Shown here piece after piece: positions 17,821 through 26,577 of a DNA stretch of 64,000 nucleotides. A model generated the notes under the pieces. The model was given only the letters and a program-made list of their open reading frames with translations. It did not search any database and had not been told where the DNA came from. The stretch is from assembly GCF_004571175.1 (NCBI RefSeq), contig NZ_CP038273.1, positions 1,612,001-1,676,000 on the forward strand, written 5' to 3'. Positions within the stretch are counted from its first letter, which is position 1. Every line of letters starts with the position of its first letter. Source of the DNA: Legionella israelensis. Lineage in GTDB: Bacteria; Pseudomonadota; Gammaproteobacteria; Legionellales; Legionellaceae. A program made the translations under genes and the position numbers.

Positions 17821-18795
17821 TTAACCCTCCTCCACAGAAAATGGAACACCTGCTTTCCTGATGCGCTCAACGACCCCTTTCCATTCTACTGAGTCTGGAG
17901 GGAGCTCGATCGCTATACATGATGTGTCGGATAAATCTGCTTCTCTTAATTGATAATATAGCTCATATGCGGCTTTTTGCGGTGCATGAGGAAAAGAGGA
18001 AAAATGTGCATGACTCACCGTGGAAGGCTTAGATTGGGCAATAACAAAGACCTGTTCAGAATGCTGCTGACAAAAAGCATTCAGCGTTTCTTTATTGCTG
18101 AAATAATATAAGGTTTTTTCCGGTTGATAATGACTCGCCAGTTTCCCTGGAACCCGTATCGTATTGTCGGGTTGATCGATAAGCTTTGACGATACCTTCA
18201 TCAATTCCTTTTCGTTAATAATACCATGCCTTAAAATCGCATAACCTTCTTCGCTCGTAGCGTCAATAATGGTGGATTCAATCCCCACCTGACAACGCCC
18301 ACCGTTTAAAATGGTCAGTGACTGATCTGGAAAAGACTGCTGGACATGGGCGGCTGTGGTCGGACTGACTTTACCAAAAGGATTGGCAGAAGGAGCCACC
18401 AGAGGCACTTCCAGCAATTTGAGTAATTCCTGAGTCAGCGGGTGGTCTGGACTGCGAATAGCAACTGTATTTTGTCCTGCAGTAATTAAAGGGTGAAAGC
18501 GATCCTCCTTAGCACGAAAGACCAATGTTAAAGGACCTGGCCAAAAGACTTGCATCAATGTTTTAGCATAATCGGGCAGATAAGCCACCCACTTGCTTAA
18601 ATCCTCATTTTTTTCCACATGTACAATTAAGGGATGATTCAATGGCCGTTTTTTCATCGCAAATACTGAAGAAATTCCGGTTTCATTATTGATTAAGGCA
18701 GCAAGTCCATAAACCGTTTCAGTAGGAATGGCAACCGGCTTTCCACGTTGCAAATCATCAATGGCATATTGCAGATTGGTCGTAATAATGGTCAT
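17821..18795 (-). CDS. Threonylcarbamoyl-AMP synthase (Sua5 form)
   Basis: 324 residues. The YrdC/Sua5 domain occupies the first ~210 residues (PTETVYGLAALI, KKRPLNHPLIVHV, RSPDHPLT, PSANPFGKVSPTTAAHV, ESTIID), and a smaller C-terminal Sua5 domain follows. It makes threonylcarbamoyl-AMP from threonine, bicarbonate and ATP for the t6A37 tRNA modification. The ATG at 18795 is preferred to a TTG at 18807. The long two-domain form differs from the short TsaC of enterobacteria. It ends 3 bp before copA. Confidence 0.9.
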   Translation of the reverse strand: MTIITTNLQYAIDDLQRGKPVAIPTETVYGLAALINNETGISSVFAMKKRPLNHPLIVHVEKNEDLSKWVAYLPDYAKTLMQVFWPGPLTLVFRAKEDRFHPLITAGQNTVAIRSPDHPLTQELLKLLEVPLVAPSANPFGKVSPTTAAHVQQSFPDQSLTILNGGRCQVGIESTIIDATSEEGYAILRHGIINEKELMKVSSKLIDQPDNTIRVPGKLASHYQPEKTLYYFSNKETLNAFCQQHSEQVFVIAQSKPSTVSHAHFSSFPHAPQKAAYELYYQLREADLSDTSCIAIELPPDSVEWKGVVERIRKAGVPFSVEEG

Positions 18796-18972
18796 TGGAT
18801 ATCTCAATAAGAAAAACGACTTGACTATAGCAAGACTTCAACAAAACCCCAAGTCTGGAGCGGCGAAATTTGATTTAAAGATAAGCAGATAAGCTCATTA
18901 AAAATCATCAGCTAAGGCTCTTTATTCTCTTTTTGTCGAGCATGATGGACTAATCTTCCTTCATTCATTAAG

Positions 18973-19788
18973 ATGAAACTACGCTCACATCAAAACATGT
19001 GTTATGGAATGAATGTTCTGCTTTCCTGTGCTGAAAAAATGGTTGATTACTGGTATGCCACTATTCCGAGAGCAAAACCTGACATAGACGCTTTAAAAAA
19101 AAGCAAAATCATTGCTCATCGAGGCGCTCATCACAAGCTTTCAGGCATTGTTGAAAATACCGATGCAGCGTTTAAACAAGCAGAACTCCTGGGCTGTTGG
19201 GGCATAGAATTCGACATTCGCGCTACTGCGGATGAAAAACTGGTGATAAATCATGACTCCACACTCAAGCGCCTTTGGAAGCATAATATCGCTATCAAAG
19301 ATCTATTATTTAATGAACTCCGTCAGCTGGAACCTTCTATTCCTTTATTGTCCGAGGTTATTGCTCGCTATGGCCAATCGCTTCATCTCTTTATTGAGCT
19401 AAAAACTCCGTTTAATGCAGAAAAAGAGCTGGTTGAAGCATTAAAGCCACTTACCCCCTGTAAACATTATCATCTGCTGTCATTGGATGAGGCCGTTTTT
19501 TCTTCCCTGCAAACCATTCCCAGAAAAGCCATGATTTTAGTGCCCATGAGCAACAACACCAAAGAATTTTGCCAGCTAAGCATTGACAGAGGCTATGGAG
19601 GTGTTGCCGGGCATTATCTGTTGTTAACCAATAAATTAATCCGGCAAGTGCAATCGGCAAATCAACATGTAGGAGTCGGGATGATTGACTCTCGCTTTTC
19701 ATTGTATCGGGAGGTTAAAAGAGAGATAAACTGGCTTTTTACCAACAATGCGCAAAAAATATGCTCTTTAATTTCAAAAGGGGGTTAA
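18973..19788 (+). CDS. Glycerophosphodiester phosphodiesterase family protein
   Basis: 271 residues with the GDPD TIM-barrel catalytic signature: IAHRGAHHKLSGIVENTDAAF (His, Arg and Glu) followed by GIEFDIRATADEKLVINHDSTL (Glu, Asp and the second His). It hydrolyses glycerophosphodiesters to glycerol-3-phosphate and an alcohol. There is no clear signal peptide, so it is probably cytoplasmic. The start is uncertain: ATGs at 18973, 18997, 19009 and 19039 are in frame, none with a strong ribosome site. The stop overlaps the convergent transporter gene by 4 nt. Confidence 0.88.
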   Translation: MKLRSHQNMCYGMNVLLSCAEKMVDYWYATIPRAKPDIDALKKSKIIAHRGAHHKLSGIVENTDAAFKQAELLGCWGIEFDIRATADEKLVINHDSTLKRLWKHNIAIKDLLFNELRQLEPSIPLLSEVIARYGQSLHLFIELKTPFNAEKELVEALKPLTPCKHYHLLSLDEAVFSSLQTIPRKAMILVPMSNNTKEFCQLSIDRGYGGVAGHYLLLTNKLIRQVQSANQHVGVGMIDSRFSLYREVKREINWLFTNNAQKICSLISKGG

Positions 19789-21008
19789 GCCGTTATTTTT
19801 TTCTCCATGGCCCTGGGAACAAGAAGTTCATTTCGCTGTACCACACTCCATGCAGCAAAAGCGATTGCACTGACGATTAAAGGCGGAAACCAGTATTTTC
19901 CCTGCATGATGGCCTGTTGAGCTATTGGCAAGGAGGCTGCACCAACGCTTGCGGCCAACCCCCAGGTTAAAGAGACACCGGTACAGCGAATATGTACAGG
20001 CAGCTGTAAATAAAGAAAATAATACATGGAAGCGCAGACAAGCGCATTCACCAAGGCATAACTACTTAAAAAGACAAACACGAAAAACACATTGCCATAA
20101 GCCGTGCTGTAAAACAAAGCAGGGGCGACAAAAATCATCAGCAGCATAGCTAACTTAAGCAGTCGACTGACTTGTTGGTCTTTATTCAAAAAGGCGATCG
20201 GCATTGCCAGCAATGCTGAGGTCAGTTGGGCGAGAGCCCCAGCCCAGATGCATTGATTTTTCGTCATCAACTTCATATCGATAGCAAAGGAAACCCAAAG
20301 TACATTGCACACATAGACGAAAACACTGACAAAAGCAGCGACTACCGCAATATTCAAGATGCCTTGCCAATAAAAAGCCCAGTGTTGGTGTAAAATGGAC
20401 GAATCCTCTAAAAATTCCGGTGATTCCTCCAATTGTTTACGCAGACAGCATGTCATTAATGAGAGAAATCCCAGAAAAGCAAACATTAGCCGCCAGATCT
20501 GCTGAACATTAAGCCATTGCAGCAAAGCAGCAAGCGCTGCGCCTGCGAACATGCCTATTGCACCGGCTATGGCCATCAGGGAGCCGGCAAACAAACGATG
20601 TTGAGGGTAATGTTCCACGAGAAACATGGCGGAAGTGTTCATTTCTCCTCCCAGAGCAAGCCCTTGCCCGACTCGAAGCAACAGCAGCCCCCAGGCCGCC
20701 CAGATGCCAATCGTGGCATACTCGGGTAAAAAACAAATCCCTAAGGTGGATACTCCCATTAAAGCCGCTGAATACATCATGGGTTTTCGCCTACCGCTTC
20801 TATCGGCGCTTCGGCCAAACATCCAGCCGCCCAAAGGACGGGCAAGATAGGCGGCGGCAAAGACAGCAAAGCTTAACATTAAGCTTTGGGAGCTGGCAGG
20901 GAAAAATTGTACGGCAAACACTGATTTGGCCAGATAGAGATAAAGGCTGAAATCCATCCATTCCAGAAAAACCAGCATTAAAGCCAGGATTAAACCAGCC
21001 GGCTTCAT
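19785..21008 (-). CDS. MFS transporter, metabolite:H+ symporter (MHS) type
   Basis: 407-residue, about 12-segment inner-membrane transporter. The MHS signature is clear: LARPLGGWMFGRSADRSGRRKPM and LLLRVGQGLALGGEMNTSAMFLVE. Relatives take up proline, betaine, citrate, shikimate or ketoglutarate; the substrate here cannot be named. The start codon overlaps the stop of the upstream large gene by 4 nt (ATGA), indicating translational coupling with a candidate effector, an unusual partner. Confidence 0.88.
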   Translation of the reverse strand: MKPAGLILALMLVFLEWMDFSLYLYLAKSVFAVQFFPASSQSLMLSFAVFAAAYLARPLGGWMFGRSADRSGRRKPMMYSAALMGVSTLGICFLPEYATIGIWAAWGLLLLRVGQGLALGGEMNTSAMFLVEHYPQHRLFAGSLMAIAGAIGMFAGAALAALLQWLNVQQIWRLMFAFLGFLSLMTCCLRKQLEESPEFLEDSSILHQHWAFYWQGILNIAVVAAFVSVFVYVCNVLWVSFAIDMKLMTKNQCIWAGALAQLTSALLAMPIAFLNKDQQVSRLLKLAMLLMIFVAPALFYSTAYGNVFFVFVFLSSYALVNALVCASMYYFLYLQLPVHIRCTGVSLTWGLAASVGAASLPIAQQAIMQGKYWFPPLIVSAIAFAAWSVVQRNELLVPRAMEKKITA

Positions 21009-23740
21009 GCGCCAGGTGCCGCCATTTTTTGAATATCTTTGCCAAGAGCGTGGATATCTTCAGCGGATTGAGGGCGTGAGAAAAACCAGTAGCTACCTGT
21101 TTCTTGTTTATGCAGGGCATTGGCAATAAAGGCCGTAAATACGACGGTTAATATATTGGCAATCACTTTCATTGTTTTTCTCAAATCCGGGTGACGGTCG
21201 ATATTGACAGCCACTTGGACTTTTTCTTCAGCCGATTTAATCTCTTCTTCAAGGTTTGCTTTTTTATCTATCGTTTTATTATAAACGGCTTGATAGACAT
21301 CTTTACGGTAGCCGTCTTCAACTTTTTCGAGCTCCTGAGTTTTATGAGGATCATCTTTTGACCGCTCTTTAAGTTGTTCCCATTCATCTTCGACCCGTGT
21401 GATCACCTCGCGAAGAAGAGTTGCTTTTGGGGTATTTTGAGCAGCAAGCTTCACAACCTCATTGTTTAATTCAAGGTCCTCTAAAATTTTTATTATTTTT
21501 AAGCGGTAGAGAAACTCGCGCGCTACGTTCTGTAAGTCCGTATTTTGAAACTTATTTATTTCCTCATAAAGGTTTTGATAAGTTTTCTCACCCGTCAAAT
21601 ATGTCAACAAAACGGAAAGCAATTTTTCTGTATTGCCTGAGTCCTCAAGACAGGGCACTCCCTTCATTAAAGGGATGAGCAGACGCAGCTCTCTACCCTC
21701 TTCTATTTTTAGTAATCTGGAATAAATGTTTTTATCTTTAATATTGACGACGTTACTTAAATAAGCAAAGGACTGCTTCAATGCCGTTATATCCTCTACT
21801 GAAAAAGCGGCATTTTTAAAGGTGGAAAAATCTTCTTCCTCGAAATAGGCCGCTAAGTCGAATTTATCAAAAAAATGAAGTAAACATTCTTTTTTTGCTT
21901 CTAATGGAGAGTTTATGATATCTATCAATTCATTCGGTAAATACTTATTCGCTTTGATTAACTTAACCACAGTATCAGCAAGCTCAGGTTCTTCATTCAA
22001 ACGCTTAAGAATGATATCAAAATTCTTGACGAGCAAATCATTAACGAAAAAATACATGCATATTGTTTTAGCTTTTTCATTTTTTAGCTGATGGATTTTC
22101 TCTAATGTGTAGAAACTGCTATCAGACTCGACAATGCCTTCAATTGCCTCTTTATAACCCAAATCGCTCAATAACAGAACAGTGGTTCTGTATACCTCTG
22201 TGGTCAGGCAAAGCTTATATAAATCAGGCTTAACCTTGGAATCCAACAAAAGGCCTAAAACACGCAGTTTCTGCGCATCTTGACACAATATCAAAAGATC
22301 AAAATCTTCATAATTATGTTCCAAACAAAATCTAATGGTTGGATAAATAATTTCCGGGTTGCCATATTGTAGGAGTTTTTTTTCATAATTAAGAATTTCT
22401 TTAAAAAAAAGAGTCCAGAAGTTTATCTTTTCCTCGATTGCCTCACCTGGCAGCTTTGACAATAAATCAACAAAGACTGAACTGTCTTTAAAAATACGCT
22501 CCAGATCTTCTGCATAAGAAAGAAAAATCTCCTGCAGCCAAATTATTTTATTTTTGTCCAGTGGAGCCTCGAAGGCTAACAGACAGAGGACATCCACAAT
22601 CCATCGATTATCACATTCCAACTCTGAAATGGTTTGCAGCCGATGAAAAAGCTCATTATCGTCCCTTCTCTTTTCCCATTTACTATAGATAGAATTAAAT
22701 AAAGATGACTGCATCAAAAACCGCAAGAGGCCAAACTTACTTTCATCCTTAAGGCATTCCAGCAGGTGTTCATAGCTGTAACTGACTGAGCTAAACCTGG
22801 CAATAAAATCATTGTCTTTCAGAAGCGCCTGGTGTCTCTCATGAGTACCTGATTCATACAAGGCAATCAGTAATAACATGTAATGGTGATCGCGGTTTTC
22901 TTCTTTCGCTTTTATTAATCGTTGTGCTATCGCAGAATTTTGATCAAGGCAGTCTTCAAACAAAGAAGGGTGATATACTCTGCCATTGCTAGGCAAATTG
23001 AGCAAAATATCCAAAGCGCGAGAAGGCTTAAAAATGATATCAAGCGTTAACTCAGAATCTTCGATATATTGATTATATTCACCTCTTATTGCTCGATTTG
23101 AAGATGATGTCGCTATAAAAAACTGTATGCGTTCACTATTTAAATTAATGCAATTTTTTTTATCAATCAGGCGAGATATAAAACCTTTTATCAGATCTGA
23201 ATGAACATGCTTAAGCAAAGGATTGCTTTTGACGTTCACTTTTTTCGATGCCGGATGCTTGGGGCTAAACTCGGAACTTTTTAAAAAAAAGAGCTTCCGT
23301 TCATTTGGAGCTTTTGTCACATCTGTGGCAAGTGCCATTAACCACTCATGAGGTTTATCCTTCCTATAAACCAAAGCAAAGCTCTTTAATTCATTGTCAT
23401 CATCAAAATAAGCAAAATTAATCTTTACGAGCTGCGGATGATATTCCTCTATTGTTTCTTTTTTCTCCTGAAAAAAAGGATGTTCACCTAAAATCAGACG
23501 TAGATTAGCGCCATACATATCTCCCTGCGAGTAATATTGACGAGCTTCATTTGACTGATCTTTCCATGTTTTTTCAAATGTCTTTATATTTTCGGAGGTG
23601 GCAAACAAGTCAGAGCGAGGAATATCCTTCTCGATATCCTCATCAATTTTTTCTGGACTTTTTTCACTTTGTTTTACGAGCCAGCCTAAATTAAAAGCGG
23701 AAAAGAGCTCTTGGGCTTTACCTTCAAGAAAATAAGGCAT
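21005..23740 (-). CDS. 911-residue helical protein, candidate Dot/Icm effector
   Basis: No family recognised. Most of the protein is leucine-rich and helical (residues ~200-740 look like an irregular helical-repeat scaffold), followed by a charged coiled-coil stretch (~790-850, rich in E/K), one hydrophobic segment (VIANILTVVFTAFIANALH) and a soluble tail containing WFFSRPQSAEDIHALGKDIQ. A hydrophobic segment plus FF/S-rich tail near the C-terminus recurs in Legionella effector-like proteins. No signal peptide. The ATG at 23740 is chosen; the frame extends 8 codons upstream only to a non-standard ATT. It overlaps the MHS transporter downstream. Confidence 0.6.
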   Translation of the reverse strand: MPYFLEGKAQELFSAFNLGWLVKQSEKSPEKIDEDIEKDIPRSDLFATSENIKTFEKTWKDQSNEARQYYSQGDMYGANLRLILGEHPFFQEKKETIEEYHPQLVKINFAYFDDDNELKSFALVYRKDKPHEWLMALATDVTKAPNERKLFFLKSSEFSPKHPASKKVNVKSNPLLKHVHSDLIKGFISRLIDKKNCINLNSERIQFFIATSSSNRAIRGEYNQYIEDSELTLDIIFKPSRALDILLNLPSNGRVYHPSLFEDCLDQNSAIAQRLIKAKEENRDHHYMLLLIALYESGTHERHQALLKDNDFIARFSSVSYSYEHLLECLKDESKFGLLRFLMQSSLFNSIYSKWEKRRDDNELFHRLQTISELECDNRWIVDVLCLLAFEAPLDKNKIIWLQEIFLSYAEDLERIFKDSSVFVDLLSKLPGEAIEEKINFWTLFFKEILNYEKKLLQYGNPEIIYPTIRFCLEHNYEDFDLLILCQDAQKLRVLGLLLDSKVKPDLYKLCLTTEVYRTTVLLLSDLGYKEAIEGIVESDSSFYTLEKIHQLKNEKAKTICMYFFVNDLLVKNFDIILKRLNEEPELADTVVKLIKANKYLPNELIDIINSPLEAKKECLLHFFDKFDLAAYFEEEDFSTFKNAAFSVEDITALKQSFAYLSNVVNIKDKNIYSRLLKIEEGRELRLLIPLMKGVPCLEDSGNTEKLLSVLLTYLTGEKTYQNLYEEINKFQNTDLQNVAREFLYRLKIIKILEDLELNNEVVKLAAQNTPKATLLREVITRVEDEWEQLKERSKDDPHKTQELEKVEDGYRKDVYQAVYNKTIDKKANLEEEIKSAEEKVQVAVNIDRHPDLRKTMKVIANILTVVFTAFIANALHKQETGSYWFFSRPQSAEDIHALGKDIQKMAAPGA

Positions 23741-23854
23741 AATGAATTTACCTTGAAAAATCAAAACAATTCATTATATCATTTTTTTGCCTAAGGCATA
23801 AAAATTTACAAAAAAGACTCAAGTGTATACACAAATGATAAGAATTATCTTTAA

Positions 23855-23885
23855 CCTGTCATCTTGCTCCTTATAAGATGACAGG
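23855..23885 (-). terminator. Hairpin after M4 protease gene
   Basis: A perfect 11-bp stem (23855-23865 with 23875-23885) with a 9-nt loop lies 8 bp beyond the protease stop codon. The downstream T-content on the minus strand is only modest. Confidence 0.6.
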
Positions 23886-23893
23886 CTCAGGGC

Positions 23894-25558
23894 TTAATTT
23901 TTATGCATAGGGCAATTGACACCCACTTCTGCAAAAGCATCCATCACCGCCGTTTTATCCAAATCACGATCGATTGCTGCCTGTATCACTCCACAAGCGG
24001 CAAAATCATAATAGGCAATAGGGGACCAATAATTCATGTTGGCATCAACCATCACCTGAAACGCCTGCTGGACAGACCAGCCTGGTTTATGTGCCAGCAG
24101 ATAAAAGGCCTTGTTAAATACTCCACTACTGAAATGCACATTCAAATCATCCGTATAATCACTGGCATGGGCTATAGACATACCATCTTTCGTAGGATCA
24201 TCCATATAACGCAAAGGCTGAGCGCCTATCACTGCTTCGCGACCAATGGTCCAGTCTTCTCCATCCCAGTACCATGAGTAACTGCGACTTAAATAATCCT
24301 GTAGTGCAATGGCTGCCATATCAGAAAATGATTCGTTGATGCCTCCCGATTGACCTTCATAAAAAAGACCTGAGTGAATTTCAGTAAAGTTATGCGATAA
24401 TTCATGGGCGATAACAGCTTGTGCTGGAGCTGTAAGAAAAATATCTCCATTACCAATCACAATTTGCTGATGAGCCAGCAGCTGGCCATTATAACGAATG
24501 GTAGGTATGGCAAAAGCATTGTCCATTCCTCCCAAATGGGTGTACGCCCTTAAAGGCAAATCATCACCTATCGGTTTATCAACACCATAGAGTGTTTGAT
24601 ACATCTCCAAGGTTTGCGCTGCAAAATACATGGTATCATTCACCGGAGAAAAGGAATAATTGACGGGGCCCGACGTATCGTCTGCATAATTTAAATATAA
24701 ACTTTCCTCATTACAGGGATAGGAAAAAGCATGCAATTTATATATCTCTTCATCCGCTGTGCTGATGGGGAAAGCTTCATACCCGAGTTCTAAGTTTTGC
24801 AAGTTAATGACTTTGATGTCCGGAGTTTTAACGATACATCGGCCATCTTTAAGCATGACATCAAATTTACCTAAAGAGGGCAAGCCAGGAAGGGCGTCCC
24901 CGTGCTGAAACATTCCCATACGATAGGGGAGAGGAAATGCGTTACCGCCAAGTCCCTGGCCTATCTTTTCATAACGAATGGCATTCCATTGTTTCAAAAT
25001 CTCACCATTGTTGGCATCAATGATGTAATTCGGAGCCTTTATAGGCAATGTTTTACTGTGCGTATAAAAGGAAAGGTGATAAGCCAGATGCGCTTTTTCA
25101 CTTCTATCAATAAAAATAATTTTATCGATGGTTTTATATTTAATCGGCTCTTTTACTGAAGAGAGAATCTTTTTTTCAATGGTTTCTTCTGATAAAGCTG
25201 GATCCAGGCTTTTAATATCCTTTTCTATACCGGTAATATTGGTACCTGTAACGGTATCTTTAAGACCTGCTTTGGAATGAAATATCAGTTGATAGCCCCA
25301 TACCGGAATACCTTTATAATAAATTTGATACCTGGCATGCTTGCCTTTATTCTCATGTGCTTGCTGAAGCTTTAATTGATAGTCATTTTGTTGTATATTA
25401 GGCACGGCTTTTAATAAACCATGCTTGACTGAAGGACTGGCTTGCTTAAACTGGGGTAAAGTCTGGCTCACTTCTCCCCAAACAATGCTTTCAGAAGCTG
25501 CGAAGGTTGTCGAAACAGATGCCCATGTGATAAAAAATGAAACCATTTGTTTTTTCAT
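23894..25558 (-). CDS. Secreted M4-family zinc metalloprotease
   Basis: 554-residue thermolysin-type preproenzyme. A signal peptide (MKKQMVSFFITWASVSTTFA) starts at the ATG at 25558; a longer frame to 25642 would bury it. A propeptide of about 190 residues (FTP and PepSY-like) is followed by the catalytic domain with the zinc motif HELSH in AVIAHELSHNFTEIHSGL and the third ligand Glu in INESFSDMAA. The C-terminal active-site His region is near IAHASDYTDDLNVHFSSG. It resembles the Legionella type II-secreted protease ProA/Msp, but whether it is ProA itself or a paralogue cannot be decided here. It has a hairpin terminator. Confidence 0.92.
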   Translation of the reverse strand: MKKQMVSFFITWASVSTTFAASESIVWGEVSQTLPQFKQASPSVKHGLLKAVPNIQQNDYQLKLQQAHENKGKHARYQIYYKGIPVWGYQLIFHSKAGLKDTVTGTNITGIEKDIKSLDPALSEETIEKKILSSVKEPIKYKTIDKIIFIDRSEKAHLAYHLSFYTHSKTLPIKAPNYIIDANNGEILKQWNAIRYEKIGQGLGGNAFPLPYRMGMFQHGDALPGLPSLGKFDVMLKDGRCIVKTPDIKVINLQNLELGYEAFPISTADEEIYKLHAFSYPCNEESLYLNYADDTSGPVNYSFSPVNDTMYFAAQTLEMYQTLYGVDKPIGDDLPLRAYTHLGGMDNAFAIPTIRYNGQLLAHQQIVIGNGDIFLTAPAQAVIAHELSHNFTEIHSGLFYEGQSGGINESFSDMAAIALQDYLSRSYSWYWDGEDWTIGREAVIGAQPLRYMDDPTKDGMSIAHASDYTDDLNVHFSSGVFNKAFYLLAHKPGWSVQQAFQVMVDANMNYWSPIAYYDFAACGVIQAAIDRDLDKTAVMDAFAEVGVNCPMHKN

Positions 25559-25690
25559 AGTATCATCCTGATCGTTAGACGAAATTTCATCGTGCAACAA
25601 AACGGAAAAAAAAACAATCCATTTCCGAGAAAAACAATCCATGAAACTGGTGGAAAATCCATTTGTAACCCGCTCCGGCCTGATAATAAA

Positions 25691-26551
25691 ATGATAAAAT
25701 GCAACTTCATAGGTGCTGGCCGTTTGGGTAAAAACCTTGCCCTGGCACTCAAGACAGCCAAACTCATCGAGATTGGCGGCCTATATAACCAGCATCCTGA
25801 AAGCACACGACAAACCGTTGAAATGTTGGGGGAAGGACAACCGGTTTTGAGCTTAAAAGACTTACCAGCTGCCGATGCTTATTTTCTTACGGTTCCAGAT
25901 GATGTTCTGCCGAGTATGGTCAATCAACTTATTGATGCCAATATCGCACAAATTCAACATGGTTTTATCATCCATTGTAGCGGTGTACTGCCTTCAAGCA
26001 TTTTATCTCCTTTCAAGTCGACAGGCTGCTCTGTAGCCAGCCTGCACCCCTTGAAAGCCTTTAAAAAGGGAGAATTGAAATCAGACAGTTTTTATCAGGT
26101 GGATTGCGTGTTGGAAGGAGACGCTAAGCCCTTGGACTGGTTAACGACTTGTCTGCAACAACTTAACGCCCGTATTCATTTTATTTCTGCAGAAGGCAAA
26201 ACCGTTTACCATGCAGCAGCTGTTTTATCTTCCAATTACATGGTAACTTTGGCTGAGATGGCTACACGGCTCATGCAACAAACGGGAATTCAGCAAAATC
26301 AGGCTTATGCCATGATTTGCCGTTTGATGCAAAGCAGTCTGCATAATCTTACACAAAGCGAGTGCGCTCAAGATGCCTTGACAGGACCCATTTCGCGCGG
26401 CGATATTCAAACCGTTAAATTGCATTTGCAGGCTTTAATGGAGCCCGATATCACAAATCTTTATCGTGCAGGAGCTCAGGCCACCTTGCCGCTTGCAAAA
26501 TTGCTTCCCGAGCAGAAGGAAGAATTCCTTAAGTTGCTTGAAAGCGTATAA
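25691..26551 (+). CDS. Rossmann-like / DUF2520 protein
   Basis: 286 residues. The N-terminal half is an NAD(P)-binding Rossmann-like fold (MIKCNFIGAGRLGKNLALAL; fits GxGxxG as GAGRLG) of the kind used by pyrroline-5-carboxylate reductase and ketopantoate reductase; the C-terminal half is the helical DUF2520 domain (HPLKAFKKGE, YHAAAVLSSNYMVTLAEMA, LTGPISRGD). The family is widespread but its reaction is not established. The ATG at 25691 starts exactly at the fold; the frame is open upstream across the divergent promoter region but lacks family similarity there. Confidence 0.85.
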   Translation: MIKCNFIGAGRLGKNLALALKTAKLIEIGGLYNQHPESTRQTVEMLGEGQPVLSLKDLPAADAYFLTVPDDVLPSMVNQLIDANIAQIQHGFIIHCSGVLPSSILSPFKSTGCSVASLHPLKAFKKGELKSDSFYQVDCVLEGDAKPLDWLTTCLQQLNARIHFISAEGKTVYHAAAVLSSNYMVTLAEMATRLMQQTGIQQNQAYAMICRLMQSSLHNLTQSECAQDALTGPISRGDIQTVKLHLQALMEPDITNLYRAGAQATLPLAKLLPEQKEEFLKLLESV

Positions 26552-26577
26552 ACTCCCTCACAGCACTGTGGGAAGGG

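Noticed and set aside
20517-20950. Long overlapping frames opposite the MHS transporter
   Set aside because: They are mirror frames of a GC-richer membrane-protein gene and carry no motif or ribosome site.
26556-26577. A CACAG/CTGTG hairpin between the DUF2520 gene and parC
   Set aside because: The stem is short, the loop is only two bases, and there is no T-run; not convincing as a terminator.
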